This document shows, one piece after another, positions 23,455-31,880 of a stretch of DNA of 46,558 nucleotides. Source of the DNA: CAZOYN01 sp964584135 (GTDB lineage Bacteria; Patescibacteriota; Saccharimonadia; Saccharimonadales; UBA4665); contig CAZOYN010000001.1 in NCBI GenBank assembly GCA_964584135.1, positions 1-46,558 on the forward strand, in the 5' to 3' direction. How positions within the stretch are numbered: the stretch's first letter is position 1; each line of letters opens with the position of its first letter. Position numbers and translations under genes: made by a program. The notes below the pieces were generated by a model. The model did not search any database and was not told the origin of the DNA. It saw only the letters and a list, made by a program, of their open reading frames with translations.

Positions 23455-24270
23455 TCACACTAAAGCAAGCCGCAGTACACGCTGGACTCCGGCGTCCGGA
23501 GAAGCATAGTCGACATATGATTTGCCCAGTAGCAGGCGGCCTCCAGCCATAGCAAGGTTCGGGACGCGGTCCCTCTCGCCAACCGGACGGTTTGGATAGT
23601 GTACAAGAAGCGTAAACAGAGTTCGCCCCAGTGATGGATCGCCGGCCAAGCGGCGTTGGGCGCTGTGCAGCACCAATTGGCCAAGCGTTGCACCATATAC
23701 CTCTCGACCCTGGCGGGACTCTCGAACGTGCTCATGACCCAGGGCTGTCCGTTGGCCGTCTGGGCCTTCAACCTCCATAGCCGTAAAGACCAACCCTGGT
23801 TCACCATAGCAATTGGCACTTTGGATCCGGTTGAGCGGGTCCACCACATCACCGAGTAATATGGCAGCCGAAAACGCGCCCCCGCCACCATTGTCATGGA
23901 CAGGGGCCTTGTCTCCAAACTGGCCCCATAAGTCTTCCGAGACAGTTGTTTTGGCGTGGCGGCTTTGTTTACGGTCAAAGCGGGGAATAAGCCCGGGTTT
24001 ACGCCGGGTGCCCATGACACCAACCGTTTGGATGCTCGGTGCGATGACTAACTCGTCTTGGCAGCCATCAGCCTCCCGCGTATCTAAGCACAGGGCTAGA
24101 GCAGGGTTAATGGCGTCACGGATTTGTTCAAAAGCCGGTATGCCATCTGATTCGCTGAAGCCTAGGTCATCTAGAGTAGCCAGGCTGAGCGTGTATTGGT
24201 CAGCTAGCCAATCGAGGCTGCCGGCGCCATCCGCACTCGTGGTAAGCTGTTCTGCAGGAGATTGAGCCAT
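23455..24270 (-). CDS. Protein of unknown function
   Basis: A 271-residue, mostly soluble protein with no signal peptide or membrane span. AAGGA precedes the ATG at 24270 by 8 nt. Not recognised. The N-terminal third is acidic and helical (LDWLADQYTLSLATLDDLGFSE). A basic stretch (GTRRKPGLIPRFDRKQSRH) follows, then a glycine-rich VHDNGGGGAFSAAILLGDVV and a LGHEHVRESRQGREVYGATLGQLVLH segment with several His and Glu that could bind metal. It ends 10 nt from the convergent large secreted gene. Its downstream neighbour in the same direction is outside any obvious operon. No function proposed. Confidence 0.6.
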   Translation of the reverse strand: MAQSPAEQLTTSADGAGSLDWLADQYTLSLATLDDLGFSESDGIPAFEQIRDAINPALALCLDTREADGCQDELVIAPSIQTVGVMGTRRKPGLIPRFDRKQSRHAKTTVSEDLWGQFGDKAPVHDNGGGGAFSAAILLGDVVDPLNRIQSANCYGEPGLVFTAMEVEGPDGQRTALGHEHVRESRQGREVYGATLGQLVLHSAQRRLAGDPSLGRTLFTLLVHYPNRPVGERDRVPNLAMAGGRLLLGKSYVDYASPDAGVQRVLRLALV

Positions 24271-24329
24271 AGTTTGTCCTTAATCGAGTGAGATTATGCT
24301 ACTTAGTTGGATTATTGTCAAATTTTTAA

Positions 24330-24764
24330 CTAGGGCTGGGGGTTGGTGCCATCGAGGCTGAGGTCTTCGGTCTGGTCAGTCGGCTTGAGGATAGAGTCCA
24401 CAAGTTGGTCGAGCTGGTCGTTTGATAAATTGGCTTTGACGGCATAGCCTTCGATACCCAGGTCGCGCAAACCGGCCGGGGCATCAGCTTCGTTTAAATT
24501 CGAGATGATAAACACTGGGATGCGCTTGCCCCAGTCGCTGCCACGCATAATTTCCAGTATCTGGTCACCGGCCATTTTGGGCACCATCAGGTCGAGCAGT
24601 ACGAGATTGGGTAGCTCTTTTTCTATGACCGACAGGGCAGTGCGGCCATCGTAGGCCACAAAACAGGTGTAGCCAAGCAGCTCCAGCCGCGTTTTGTAAA
24701 TTTCAGCCAGGTTGGCATTGTCTTCGACAATCACAATTTTTTGAGAGATACCGAACTGGTCCAT
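24330..24764 (-). CDS. Single-domain response regulator (CheY-like receiver)
   Basis: A 144-residue receiver domain without an output domain. The acidic pair is E14-D15 (VIVEDNANL), the phospho-acceptor is D58 (LVLLDLMVPKMAG), the Ser/Thr switch is IISNLNEA and the Lys is in GYAVKANL. Such stand-alone receivers relay phosphate to other proteins. A -10 box TACAAT on the - strand ends 8 nt before the start. It is downstream of the sortase and its 37-residue partner but has its own promoter. The nearest histidine kinase in the window is at 37282, with a different receiver beside it, so the partner kinase is uncertain. Confidence 0.88.
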   Translation of the reverse strand: MDQFGISQKIVIVEDNANLAEIYKTRLELLGYTCFVAYDGRTALSVIEKELPNLVLLDLMVPKMAGDQILEIMRGSDWGKRIPVFIISNLNEADAPAGLRDLGIEGYAVKANLSNDQLDQLVDSILKPTDQTEDLSLDGTNPQP

Positions 24765-24823
24765 TACGTATGATTGTAATATAAAGGTTAAATATTTTTT
24801 AATTAATAGTAAGCAGGTCTACA

Positions 24824-24937
24824 TTAGCGTAGCGTTTGCAGTATGTGGTGCTCGTAGCCGGTGCGCAGGTAGATAATAAAGCCGATGGCCGTGGCTAATA
24901 GTATAAGCAGGATAATGGTGCGTTGCCATTCTTTCAT
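24824..24937 (-). CDS. 37-residue single-pass membrane peptide coupled to the sortase
   Basis: The frame begins MKEWQRTIILLILLATAIGF, continues with IIYLRTGYEHH and ends LQTLR. Its ATG overlaps the sortase stop (ATGA), the strongest arrangement for translational coupling. It has one membrane segment with a positively charged N-terminus and short polar C-terminus. A small partner that holds or regulates the sortase is plausible, but the only evidence is the coupling. Confidence 0.55.
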   Translation of the reverse strand: MKEWQRTIILLILLATAIGFIIYLRTGYEHHILQTLR

Positions 24938-25527
24938 GTATGGCTCACTTCGCTGGCAATAACCACTAAGCGGTGCTTAAAGTTCCACAGGGGAGTGCAG
25001 GTGTACAGGGTCAGTATACTGTTAGCGGTGCGTTGCTCCACCGTGGCATCCTGTGGCAAAGTCTCGACAATCGCCCGCGTTACATAGCTATAGGCTTTGC
25101 CGTGCCAGTAGACCTCAATCGGGTCTCCGACCTTCATTTTATCGAGATAGTAGAAGACGCCCCGCGGATTAGTATACGTTAAGCGGTGGCCGACCATAAC
25201 GGTATTGCTGCCCTTATCTGGCGTGCTGGCATTGGGGCGGAGCCAAATGCCCTTGTTGACGGTGTAGACACTCTGGCCTTCATATATAGGTTGGTCAATA
25301 TCAATCGCCGGGATGAGCAGCCGGTTATCTTTTGGTATCGGCGTTTGCGGTGGTGGCAGGCTGGTTTTGACTGGGGTAGAGATAAGCGGCGCCGAGTGCT
25401 TGGCCCACCAGGCAATTTCCGGCACGACTGGCAAGAAAAATATGTAGCCAGCCAGCAGCACAACCACAAAGCTCAGGCCGTTATTGAAACGGCGCAAGGT
25501 CAGCCAGCCAGGAATGATAATTGTCAC
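24934..25527 (-). CDS. Sortase (transpeptidase)
   Basis: A 197-residue sortase with an N-terminal membrane anchor (NGLSFVVVLLAGYIFFLPVVP, about residues 16-36), a proline-rich stalk, and a complete catalytic triad: H114 in VMVGHRLT, C177 in LTLYTCTPL and R186 in KHRLVVI. The TLxTCTP pattern and IPAIDIDQPIYEG strand resemble class E/D-type sortases. It cleaves sorting signals of exported proteins and attaches them to the envelope or to each other. It is divergent from the 1384-residue repeat protein, its likely substrate. The start is GTG; a TACTAT box lies 7 nt upstream. It overlaps a 37-residue membrane peptide gene by 4 bp. Confidence 0.92.
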   Translation of the reverse strand: MTIIIPGWLTLRRFNNGLSFVVVLLAGYIFFLPVVPEIAWWAKHSAPLISTPVKTSLPPPQTPIPKDNRLLIPAIDIDQPIYEGQSVYTVNKGIWLRPNASTPDKGSNTVMVGHRLTYTNPRGVFYYLDKMKVGDPIEVYWHGKAYSYVTRAIVETLPQDATVEQRTANSILTLYTCTPLWNFKHRLVVIASEVSHT

Positions 25528-25610
25528 AGTACTTATAGTATAGCCCTTCGTTGCTCGTTACTTTGTGCACAATTATTTAACAACAATTATGGCCTCGATA
25601 CAAAAACCGC

Positions 25611-25639
25611 TTGTAATTATTCTAAAATGGGTGTATTAC
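25611..25639 (+). promoter_or_regulatory. Candidate promoter TTGTAA-17-TATTAC for the giant surface protein
   Basis: TTGTAA (25611-25616) and TATTAC (25634-25639) are 17 bp apart. The inferred transcript has a leader of about 110 nt ending in the Shine-Dalgarno GGGAGG (25745-25750), 5 nt before ATG 25756. The leader contains no obvious terminator hairpin. Confidence 0.4.
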
Positions 25640-25755
25640 TAAAAATGAAATAAACAAGTGGGCAAGTAAACACGTAGGGTGTACTTGGTCGCTTGGTAGT
25701 AGGGAACCAGGGCAAACGACTCACCACTTTGTTGCATTTCACTAGGGAGGTCCTG

Positions 25756-28700
25756 ATGGCCCGCAAGCGTTTATCAATTTATACTGGTCGGCTCAAGAAT
25801 AGTTTAATTGCTGCATTGTTTGTCGCAACCCAGATTGTCTTTCCGTTATCACTCAGCGGCGTCGCCCATGCAGCCAACCAGGCTGCCAACTTGGATCAGT
25901 GGGCCAACACCGATAATGCTTGGGTCAATGGCAATGTTGGTGCTTCCAAGGCAGCTTACCGTGAAGGCGATAGTCTGCCTTATAGAATGATTATGACTAA
26001 CTTGACGCCGGGTAACCATACCCTTGTTATCCAGTGGGACACTACTAAGGGCGGCCTTCACGCCCTGGATTACATCGACACTTATAGCACAACCGTTAGC
26101 CCCGATCCTTGTTCGGGCGTGACTAACTGTTTGCCAGGATCGGCAGTTACTACACCAATACCAACAGATTCAATTGCCAGCCCTCACCAAACACCTGGGA
26201 ACTTGACTCTGTTTGGTGGTAGTTTTGACGCCTTTCCGGCAACTCCTTATGCAACATCGGGGGTAACCACTGGCGACAGCTCTCGTTCTTTGACCATCAA
26301 CTTTAGTACAGGATCTTCGACTACAGCAGTCTTAGCCTGGGCTGGCCACATTGCATCCCAAGTCGATTGGAACCCTGGCAACAGCGCATCGGCTATTAGC
26401 GGCTCACCCTACCACACCCGGCTTATATCTTTGGACGGGGCAGGCGGCAACCAAGACCGCTCATTGTCAGCCGATGCCGTCTTCCCAACACCTACCATCA
26501 CCACACAGGTCAGCTCATCTACAGTTACTGTTGGCAACACTGTTACGGACACCGCAACTCTTGTTGGTCCGGGCAATAATCCTCCAGCCGTAACTGGAAC
26601 CGTTAACTTCTATGTCTGTGATCCAACCACGGCTGTTAGCAATGTAGGCTGCCCGACCGGCGGCACACATGTCGGCAGTGCCGTAACTATTGTCAACGGT
26701 TCGGCACAGTCAGCCACTTACGCACCTGCCACAAACGGCACATACTGTTTCCGGGCCGAGTACACACCTGACTCCAGCGCACCTTATTCACCGCAAAACC
26801 ACACGAATGCCGGCAGCGAATGCTTCACGGCTGCTTTTGCGCCACCATCTCTGACGGTGGTAAAGCAAGTTGTAAATAACAGTGGTGGTGGCGCCAAGGC
26901 AAGCAGCTTTAATGTTCAGGTTAACGGTACAACGCTAACCGGTGGCAGTCTGTCAAATGGCGACGCAACCGATACATACACCTACAGTAATCCGCAATCA
27001 GGCACTTCATACACCGTCGGCGAGACCGACCCAACTGCCAGTGGCTACGCCCAAACGAGTCTTGTATGTAAAGACAACACTGCAGGTGCAACTGTAGCTA
27101 ATCCTGTCATACTTGATCACGGGCAAAACGTCACCTGCACAATCACTAACGACGACATCGCACCTAGGCTGACACTCGTTAAGCATCTTAGTGGAGGCAC
27201 AGCCAGTGCAATCGACTGGACACTTACTGCAACTGGCCCAACAACTATATCTGGTGCTACGGGCAGCACCGCCGTCACAAATGCCAACGTTAATGCCGGG
27301 CAATACACGCTTTCTGAGAGTGGCGGCCCATCAAACTACTCCGCCAGTGACTGGAGCTGTGTTGGCGGTAGCCTTAGCGGCAATACTCTTACTCTCGCAC
27401 TCAATGACACTGCTACCTGTTCAATCACCAATACCCGTGACACCGGTACGATAACGGTCAATAAGACACTCCTGCCAAGTACCGATAGCGGCAGGTTCAA
27501 CCTAAGTATTGGCGGAACGGACAACTTTAGCTTTACCGCCACCAACCAAGGGGACAATGGCACCACTGGGCAAAAAACAGTTGACACCGGCACTTACACC
27601 GTCAGCGAGGCCGGCTATAATGGCACGAGTCTCAGTAATTACCTAAGCACATACGTGTGTACCGACGGCCAAACTACCGTGGCAAGCGGTGGCGACACAT
27701 CAGTCAGCAATTTGTCAGTAGCTAAAGGTCACAATATCGTTTGCACCTTTACTAACACCAGAAAAGCATCTATTAGCGGCACTAAGTATTTAGTAGACGC
27801 AGATGGCACCAACGAAGGCACCATACAAGACTGGACCATATACCTATTTGTTAGCGGCAGCCAAAACCCGCTCTATACCGCCAAGACTGCGGCAGATGGT
27901 TCATTCTCATTCACCGGACTCGACCCGAGCTTGACTTACGTACTCAGCGAAAAGAACGACAGCAGCTATACTCAGATATACGGCAACTGGGCCAACTCTA
28001 TTTGTACAGAACAGTCTTACACAATTACCCTTGCAGCAGGTGAGAATTCGGCAAGCAACGACTTCTGTAACTTCAAGAATGCAAGTATAAGCGGCTACAA
28101 GTTCAACGACATTAACGGAAACGGGAGCTGGGATCAGAATCAGGAACCAGGCTTGGCGAACTGGACAGTATTCATAGATGCAAATACCAACGGCCAACTT
28201 GACCAGAACGAAGTGTCTACAACTACTGACCAAAACGGACAATACGCTTTCGCAAACTTAGCGCCCGGAACCTACACGGTTTGTGAAGATGTAAATTCTC
28301 AGCCTGGCTATGTTCAGACGTACCCGACAACCAACAATGGCTGCCATGTCGTTACGGTTGCTGAGACTGGCGTTAATTACACGCAAGATGACAATGGTGC
28401 TAGCACTAACTTTGGCAACCAGGGACGTGGACATATCATAGTCGACAAGATTACTGATCCTTCTGGCGACCCGCAAAGCTTTGACTTTACTACTACCGGC
28501 ACAGGCTACAATGGATTCAGCCTCACTGATGCTGCTCCACCAAACAACCAAGAAGTGGCCGCCGGCAGCAGCTACAGCGTTTCTGAAGAATCGCTCGCAG
28601 GCTGGGACTTAACTGCCTCTAGCTGCGACAATCACCAGAGCCCCAATGACATAACAGTTGGGCCTGGCCAGATCATCACTTGCACCTTCACTAACACGAA

Positions 28701-29910
28701 GCGCGGCAACATCACTATTGTCAAAGACGCCCAACCCGATAGCACTCAAGCCTTTGGCTTTACAGGAGACCTCGGCCAGTTTAGCCTGACTAACGACGGC
28801 ACCAACGACGGCCTAGACTCACAGCTGTTCAGCAACCTAGCTCCGGACACCTACAGCGTTACTGAGCCAAACAACGTTAAAGGCTGGAGTCTCGACAGCA
28901 TTACCTGCACAACCGAAGATGGTGTCAATGTCAACCAACGTGAAGTAAATATTAAGCTTGAGCCGGGTGAGAACATTACCTGTACCTTCGTTAACAAAGC
29001 CATCCCGCCTAAACTGACGGTCATCAAGCACGTCAATAATGAAAACGGCAACAACGCTGTGGCAAGCGACTTCAACATGAATGTCACGAACACTGCCGAT
29101 CCAAATGATGGCAGCTTCCCGGGTGATGAGAACGGCACTACCGTCACCATGAACACTGGCAATTACAATGTCACCGAAGACCAATTGCCAGGCTACACAG
29201 CTAGCTTCGGCGAAGGCTGCACTGGCACGCTGGATCTAGGCGACGAAGCTACCTGTACCATAACCAATACCTCAAACGCACGAGTACTCACCCTGCCCAA
29301 GACCAACAACCGCCCCGACCCAACTGTGGTTGGTGACACCGTCACCTACACCTTAGTCGTTACCGTTCCCGAAAATAGCGGCGCCGTCTTTGATAGCACT
29401 GTTACTGATCTGCCTCCCGCCAACTTCACTTACGTGCCTGGCAGCTGGACCGCTACCTCATCTGATCGTGGCGACCTGAAAGCCGCAGACATTACCACCG
29501 AGCCTACCTATGGCTCACCAGGTGTCTGGAAGCTCGGCAACCTAACACCAGGTGAAGTCATCACACTAACTTACCAGGCCAAGATTGGCTCGAGCGTTAG
29601 CGATGGCACATACCCTGACTTAGCCTTTGTGAGCGGCTTCTCTGATCCAAACCACAACTCAGAGACACAACCTGATCCAGACGTCCTCGGCAATCTATCG
29701 TTTGCTACGACACCATTCGTGAGTACCCAAGTGAGTGTTGCCAGCACCCTGCCAACACCAACGTTCACCGCTGGCCAAGTACTGGGCGCCGAAATCCTAG
29801 TCAACACCGGTATCAGCCTGTTCTGGCTCGAGTTTGTCCTACCATTCATCCTGATCGGCGGTGCTATCATCACCAGACAGTTTGCCAAACAGGGAAAGGG
29901 GAACAAATAA
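25756..29910 (+). CDS. Giant surface protein with Ig-like, prealbumin-fold and SdrD-B-type repeats; sortase substrate candidate
   Basis: A 1384-residue protein with a signal peptide cleaved after AHA (about residue 39). In order: an adhesin-like N-terminal domain (about 40-245), a bacterial Ig-like domain (about 247-365), then seven to eight prealbumin-fold units beginning near 365, 471, 565, 671, 892, 984 and 1086 (each starting LTVVK, ITVNK or similar and ending CTITN or CTFTN). One SdrD-B-like unit (ISGYKFNDINGNGSWD, about 776-890) lies among them, followed by a DUF11-type domain (about 1176-1310). The C-terminus is VLGAEILVNTG (about 1340), a membrane span and a KQGKGNK tail. LVNTG is an LPxTG-like variant. 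Divergent from the sortase gene and followed by a second protein with the same C-terminal motif. Probably a stalk-like adhesin or pilus-like fibre. Confidence 0.85.
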   Translation: MARKRLSIYTGRLKNSLIAALFVATQIVFPLSLSGVAHAANQAANLDQWANTDNAWVNGNVGASKAAYREGDSLPYRMIMTNLTPGNHTLVIQWDTTKGGLHALDYIDTYSTTVSPDPCSGVTNCLPGSAVTTPIPTDSIASPHQTPGNLTLFGGSFDAFPATPYATSGVTTGDSSRSLTINFSTGSSTTAVLAWAGHIASQVDWNPGNSASAISGSPYHTRLISLDGAGGNQDRSLSADAVFPTPTITTQVSSSTVTVGNTVTDTATLVGPGNNPPAVTGTVNFYVCDPTTAVSNVGCPTGGTHVGSAVTIVNGSAQSATYAPATNGTYCFRAEYTPDSSAPYSPQNHTNAGSECFTAAFAPPSLTVVKQVVNNSGGGAKASSFNVQVNGTTLTGGSLSNGDATDTYTYSNPQSGTSYTVGETDPTASGYAQTSLVCKDNTAGATVANPVILDHGQNVTCTITNDDIAPRLTLVKHLSGGTASAIDWTLTATGPTTISGATGSTAVTNANVNAGQYTLSESGGPSNYSASDWSCVGGSLSGNTLTLALNDTATCSITNTRDTGTITVNKTLLPSTDSGRFNLSIGGTDNFSFTATNQGDNGTTGQKTVDTGTYTVSEAGYNGTSLSNYLSTYVCTDGQTTVASGGDTSVSNLSVAKGHNIVCTFTNTRKASISGTKYLVDADGTNEGTIQDWTIYLFVSGSQNPLYTAKTAADGSFSFTGLDPSLTYVLSEKNDSSYTQIYGNWANSICTEQSYTITLAAGENSASNDFCNFKNASISGYKFNDINGNGSWDQNQEPGLANWTVFIDANTNGQLDQNEVSTTTDQNGQYAFANLAPGTYTVCEDVNSQPGYVQTYPTTNNGCHVVTVAETGVNYTQDDNGASTNFGNQGRGHIIVDKITDPSGDPQSFDFTTTGTGYNGFSLTDAAPPNNQEVAAGSSYSVSEESLAGWDLTASSCDNHQSPNDITVGPGQIITCTFTNTKRGNITIVKDAQPDSTQAFGFTGDLGQFSLTNDGTNDGLDSQLFSNLAPDTYSVTEPNNVKGWSLDSITCTTEDGVNVNQREVNIKLEPGENITCTFVNKAIPPKLTVIKHVNNENGNNAVASDFNMNVTNTADPNDGSFPGDENGTTVTMNTGNYNVTEDQLPGYTASFGEGCTGTLDLGDEATCTITNTSNARVLTLPKTNNRPDPTVVGDTVTYTLVVTVPENSGAVFDSTVTDLPPANFTYVPGSWTATSSDRGDLKAADITTEPTYGSPGVWKLGNLTPGEVITLTYQAKIGSSVSDGTYPDLAFVSGFSDPNHNSETQPDPDVLGNLSFATTPFVSTQVSVASTLPTPTFTAGQVLGAEILVNTGISLFWLEFVLPFILIGGAIITRQFAKQGKGNK

Positions 29911-29911
29911 C

Positions 29912-30904
29912 ATGAAACGCCTCATCACCAGCTTCGCAGCATTTCTCAGCTTACTAACCTTGGCGGTTGCACCAATGGCCTCAGCGGCCACCTATTGGCA
30001 GGTCAACATCTCAAGCCCCTCAACCCAGAACAGCCGCACATTCAATGTGCAATACACAGTTCTAGCGACGGCAACAGCCGACTTCTCTGTACAGCTCTTC
30101 CAAGATGGCAGCCCACCCGGTTCGCAGCAGTCTACAACTACCGATGCCAGCTCTGCAGTTGGTAACTCTGGCACTTTTACTGTGACTGTTACGGCCGATG
30201 GCACCTACGCCTACAAAGTAACCGCCACCTGCCAGCCAGCAGCTGACTGCGCCGGCTCTACAAAACCCAGCAATACGGTTAACGTCACTGTTGACGCCAC
30301 CGCCCCCGGCGCACCCACCTACAACGGCAAGACCCAGTCTGGCAATACCTACACGGTCAGCTTTAAAGCGCCGGGCGATGCTGATGTCACCAACGTCAAG
30401 GTGTTTGCCTCAACCAGCAAAACCTACACCGCTGATAGCGCCCACCAAGTTGGTAACGTGGCGGTTTCACCTAACCAGAGCGCCAGCTTCAGCTATACCG
30501 CACCAGATAGCACCACCCGCTACTTCTCAGTACAGGCCTTTGACGCTGCCGGTAATGGCTCGGCCTTAGTGGGCGACCCGGGCACTGTTGTTAATCCCGT
30601 GGTCTTTGTGAACCAAGGTGGTACCGGCGCCGTTGCTGCCGCCCAGGCTGCAGCTGCCACGCCAGCCGGGCAGGTCCAAGGCGTCAGCACCACTACAGCC
30701 AACACCGGTAACGGCCAAGTCAACGCGCCGGGCAAATCAAGTTCGGCTAAGAATAATGGCAAAGTGCTCGGTGCTGAAATCACCGTCAACAACTCCAGCC
30801 ACAAAGTCTGGTACGCCAGCGGGGCTGTGGTCCTGGCTATACTTGCAATCTACTACTGGTTCTTCGCCCGGGTAGGCAAAGGCTTCTTTAAGAAAAGCGG
30901 CTAG
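29912..30904 (+). CDS. Secreted, C-terminally anchored Ig/Fn3-like surface protein with VLGAEI motif
   Basis: A 330-residue protein starting MKRLITSFAAFLSLLTLAV (signal peptide, cleavage after ASA, about residue 24). Two Ig/Fn3-like domains follow (to about 225), then an Ala/Gly/Gln linker, the motif KVLGAEITVNN (about 282-292), a membrane span (ASGAVVLAILAIYYWFF) and a basic tail (KGFFKKSG). The start is 1 nt after the preceding stop, with a GGAAAGGGG ribosome site, so it is co-expressed with the giant surface protein. The upstream in-frame ATG at 29861 lies inside the preceding gene and is rejected. The shared C-terminal motif suggests the same sortase handles both. It overlaps the convergent CAP gene by 17 bp. 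Confidence 0.82.
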   Translation: MKRLITSFAAFLSLLTLAVAPMASAATYWQVNISSPSTQNSRTFNVQYTVLATATADFSVQLFQDGSPPGSQQSTTTDASSAVGNSGTFTVTVTADGTYAYKVTATCQPAADCAGSTKPSNTVNVTVDATAPGAPTYNGKTQSGNTYTVSFKAPGDADVTNVKVFASTSKTYTADSAHQVGNVAVSPNQSASFSYTAPDSTTRYFSVQAFDAAGNGSALVGDPGTVVNPVVFVNQGGTGAVAAAQAAAATPAGQVQGVSTTTANTGNGQVNAPGKSSSAKNNGKVLGAEITVNNSSHKVWYASGAVVLAILAIYYWFFARVGKGFFKKSG

Positions 30905-31607
30905 TAAGTTTCATCAGGGGTGTCAGCCACATCTGGGCCAACCCGAGCTTGAGAAACGTGAATATACCACTATTCGTATTAGCTGATGTTTGCTTACCCG
31001 TGGCTTTGTGGGCAATTTGGACTGTAGCGACAGTCTTCGGCAGCGAGCTGGCAGCGGCTGGCGCTGGAGCGGCGGCAAGGGCAACTGCCGGTGTGACCGT
31101 AACTGGTGCCGAAGCCCGAGCCACAGCGTGGGCCGGCGTGCCATAATGGGCCACGACCAGGGTCGTTTCGTGCCCCTGTAACTGGCCGTCGACCACTGCC
31201 ACGCCAACGTCTTGGTAGGCCGGGTTTAAGACATTAGCCCGGTGGGTCGGGCTTGCCATCCAGCCATCCATCACGGCTTGGTCATCGCTGAAGTCCATGG
31301 CCAGGTTTTCGCCAGCCCCCTTATATTGGTAGCCGCTCTGGCTGATAAAGTGCCAGGGCGAGGTGCCATCGGGGGCAAAATGGGCCCAGTAATTACGGGT
31401 CAGCATATCTTCGGCCTTAGCGTAGGCTGAAGCCATTAAATCAGCGTTCTCGTGTAGCGGCTGCAGGCCGGCTGCCAGCCGTTGCTGGTTGGTGAGCATG
31501 ATAAGTGTGTCGGGGGTAAGCGCAAAGGTCCGAACAGGCCATACGAAGGCTACAACAGCAAACGCCAACAGGGACAGCATGACTGTCTTGGTGAATCCGA
31601 TACGCAT
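30888..31607 (-). CDS. Secreted CAP/SCP-domain protein
   Basis: A 239-residue protein with a signal peptide (LSLLAFAVVAFVWPVRTFA) and a CAP domain directly after it: LTNQQRLAAGLQPLHENADLMASAYAKAEDM, NYWAHFAPDGTSPWHFI, AGENLAMDFSDDQAVMDGWMASPTHRANVLN and DVGVAVVDG, all four CAP signatures. An Ala/Pro-rich tail containing LPKT follows; the last 30 residues are only weakly hydrophobic, so anchoring is uncertain. The start is set by the Shine-Dalgarno AAGGAGG 5 nt upstream. It has an unusual, about 210-nt structured leader and a Crp/FNR-type palindrome at its promoter. The neighbouring Crp-like gene is transcribed in the same direction. Confidence 0.87.
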   Translation of the reverse strand: MRIGFTKTVMLSLLAFAVVAFVWPVRTFALTPDTLIMLTNQQRLAAGLQPLHENADLMASAYAKAEDMLTRNYWAHFAPDGTSPWHFISQSGYQYKGAGENLAMDFSDDQAVMDGWMASPTHRANVLNPAYQDVGVAVVDGQLQGHETTLVVAHYGTPAHAVARASAPVTVTPAVALAAAPAPAAASSLPKTVATVQIAHKATGKQTSANTNSGIFTFLKLGLAQMWLTPLMKLTSRFS

Positions 31608-31816
31608 ATCTCCTCCTTGGCTTAAAACAAGAGCGCAGCGATTTTTGGCAACACTAAACAGACCGGCACAAAATGTGCTGATATGGTGAGTGAGGCTTCC
31701 CGCGTACCGGTCCTGATGAGAAAAGTACGCTACTTAATCGCTACGCTACTGGTTTGATTTGTGAGCTTCCAAGGAGGCTTAGGGAAACCTCCTTGTACAC
31801 ACCATTATCTATGTAA
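31608..31816 (-). ncRNA. Structured 5' leader RNA with alternative Shine-Dalgarno pairing (riboswitch-like, class unknown)
   Basis: Read on the - strand, the leader first has a hairpin CAAGGAGG/CCTCCTTG (31795-31788 with 31777-31770). The 3' arm extended by one base, CCTCCTTGG, is also fully complementary over 9 nt to the CAP gene's ribosome site CCAAGGAGG (31620-31612). The two pairings exclude each other. Between them, GTAGCGATT (31744-31736) pairs with AATCGCTGC (31643-31635); CAGGACCGG (31715-31707) pairs with CCGGTCTG (31666-31659, one bulge); GCACA/TGTGC forms a small hairpin (31678-31666). I do not recognise a known riboswitch class. Confidence 0.6.
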
Positions 31817-31822
31817 GGGGTG

Positions 31823-31870
31823 ATTATATCTGTTAGGACCGTAACAATTTTTTTGTAATGAATATTACAA
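31823..31870 (-). promoter_or_regulatory. Crp/FNR-type palindrome and -10 box of the CAP gene
   Basis: The palindrome TTGTAATGAATATTACAA (31853-31870, perfect 7-bp arms) has the same TTGTAA-N6-TTACAR form as the two sites at 18191 and 19211. On the - strand the -10 box TATAAT is at 31828-31823, giving a start at about 31816 and a palindrome centre near -45.5, a few bases further than at the other two promoters. Confidence 0.65.
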
Positions 31871-31880
31871 TTTATGCGGC

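Noticed and set aside
25611..25628. A fourth Crp/FNR-type palindrome upstream of the giant surface protein
   Set aside because: Only the left half (TTGTAA) is present; the right half does not match TTACAA, and the half-site is better read as a -35 element.
26850..29300. A CRISPR array or DNA tandem repeat in the giant surface gene
   Set aside because: The repetition is at protein-domain level with divergent DNA; there are no short identical repeats with regular spacers, and no cas genes are in the window.
31608..31816. Assignment of the CAP leader to a cobalamin or c-di-AMP riboswitch
   Set aside because: It has GGGAAGCC-like and multi-stem features, but the conserved core elements of those classes could not be found.
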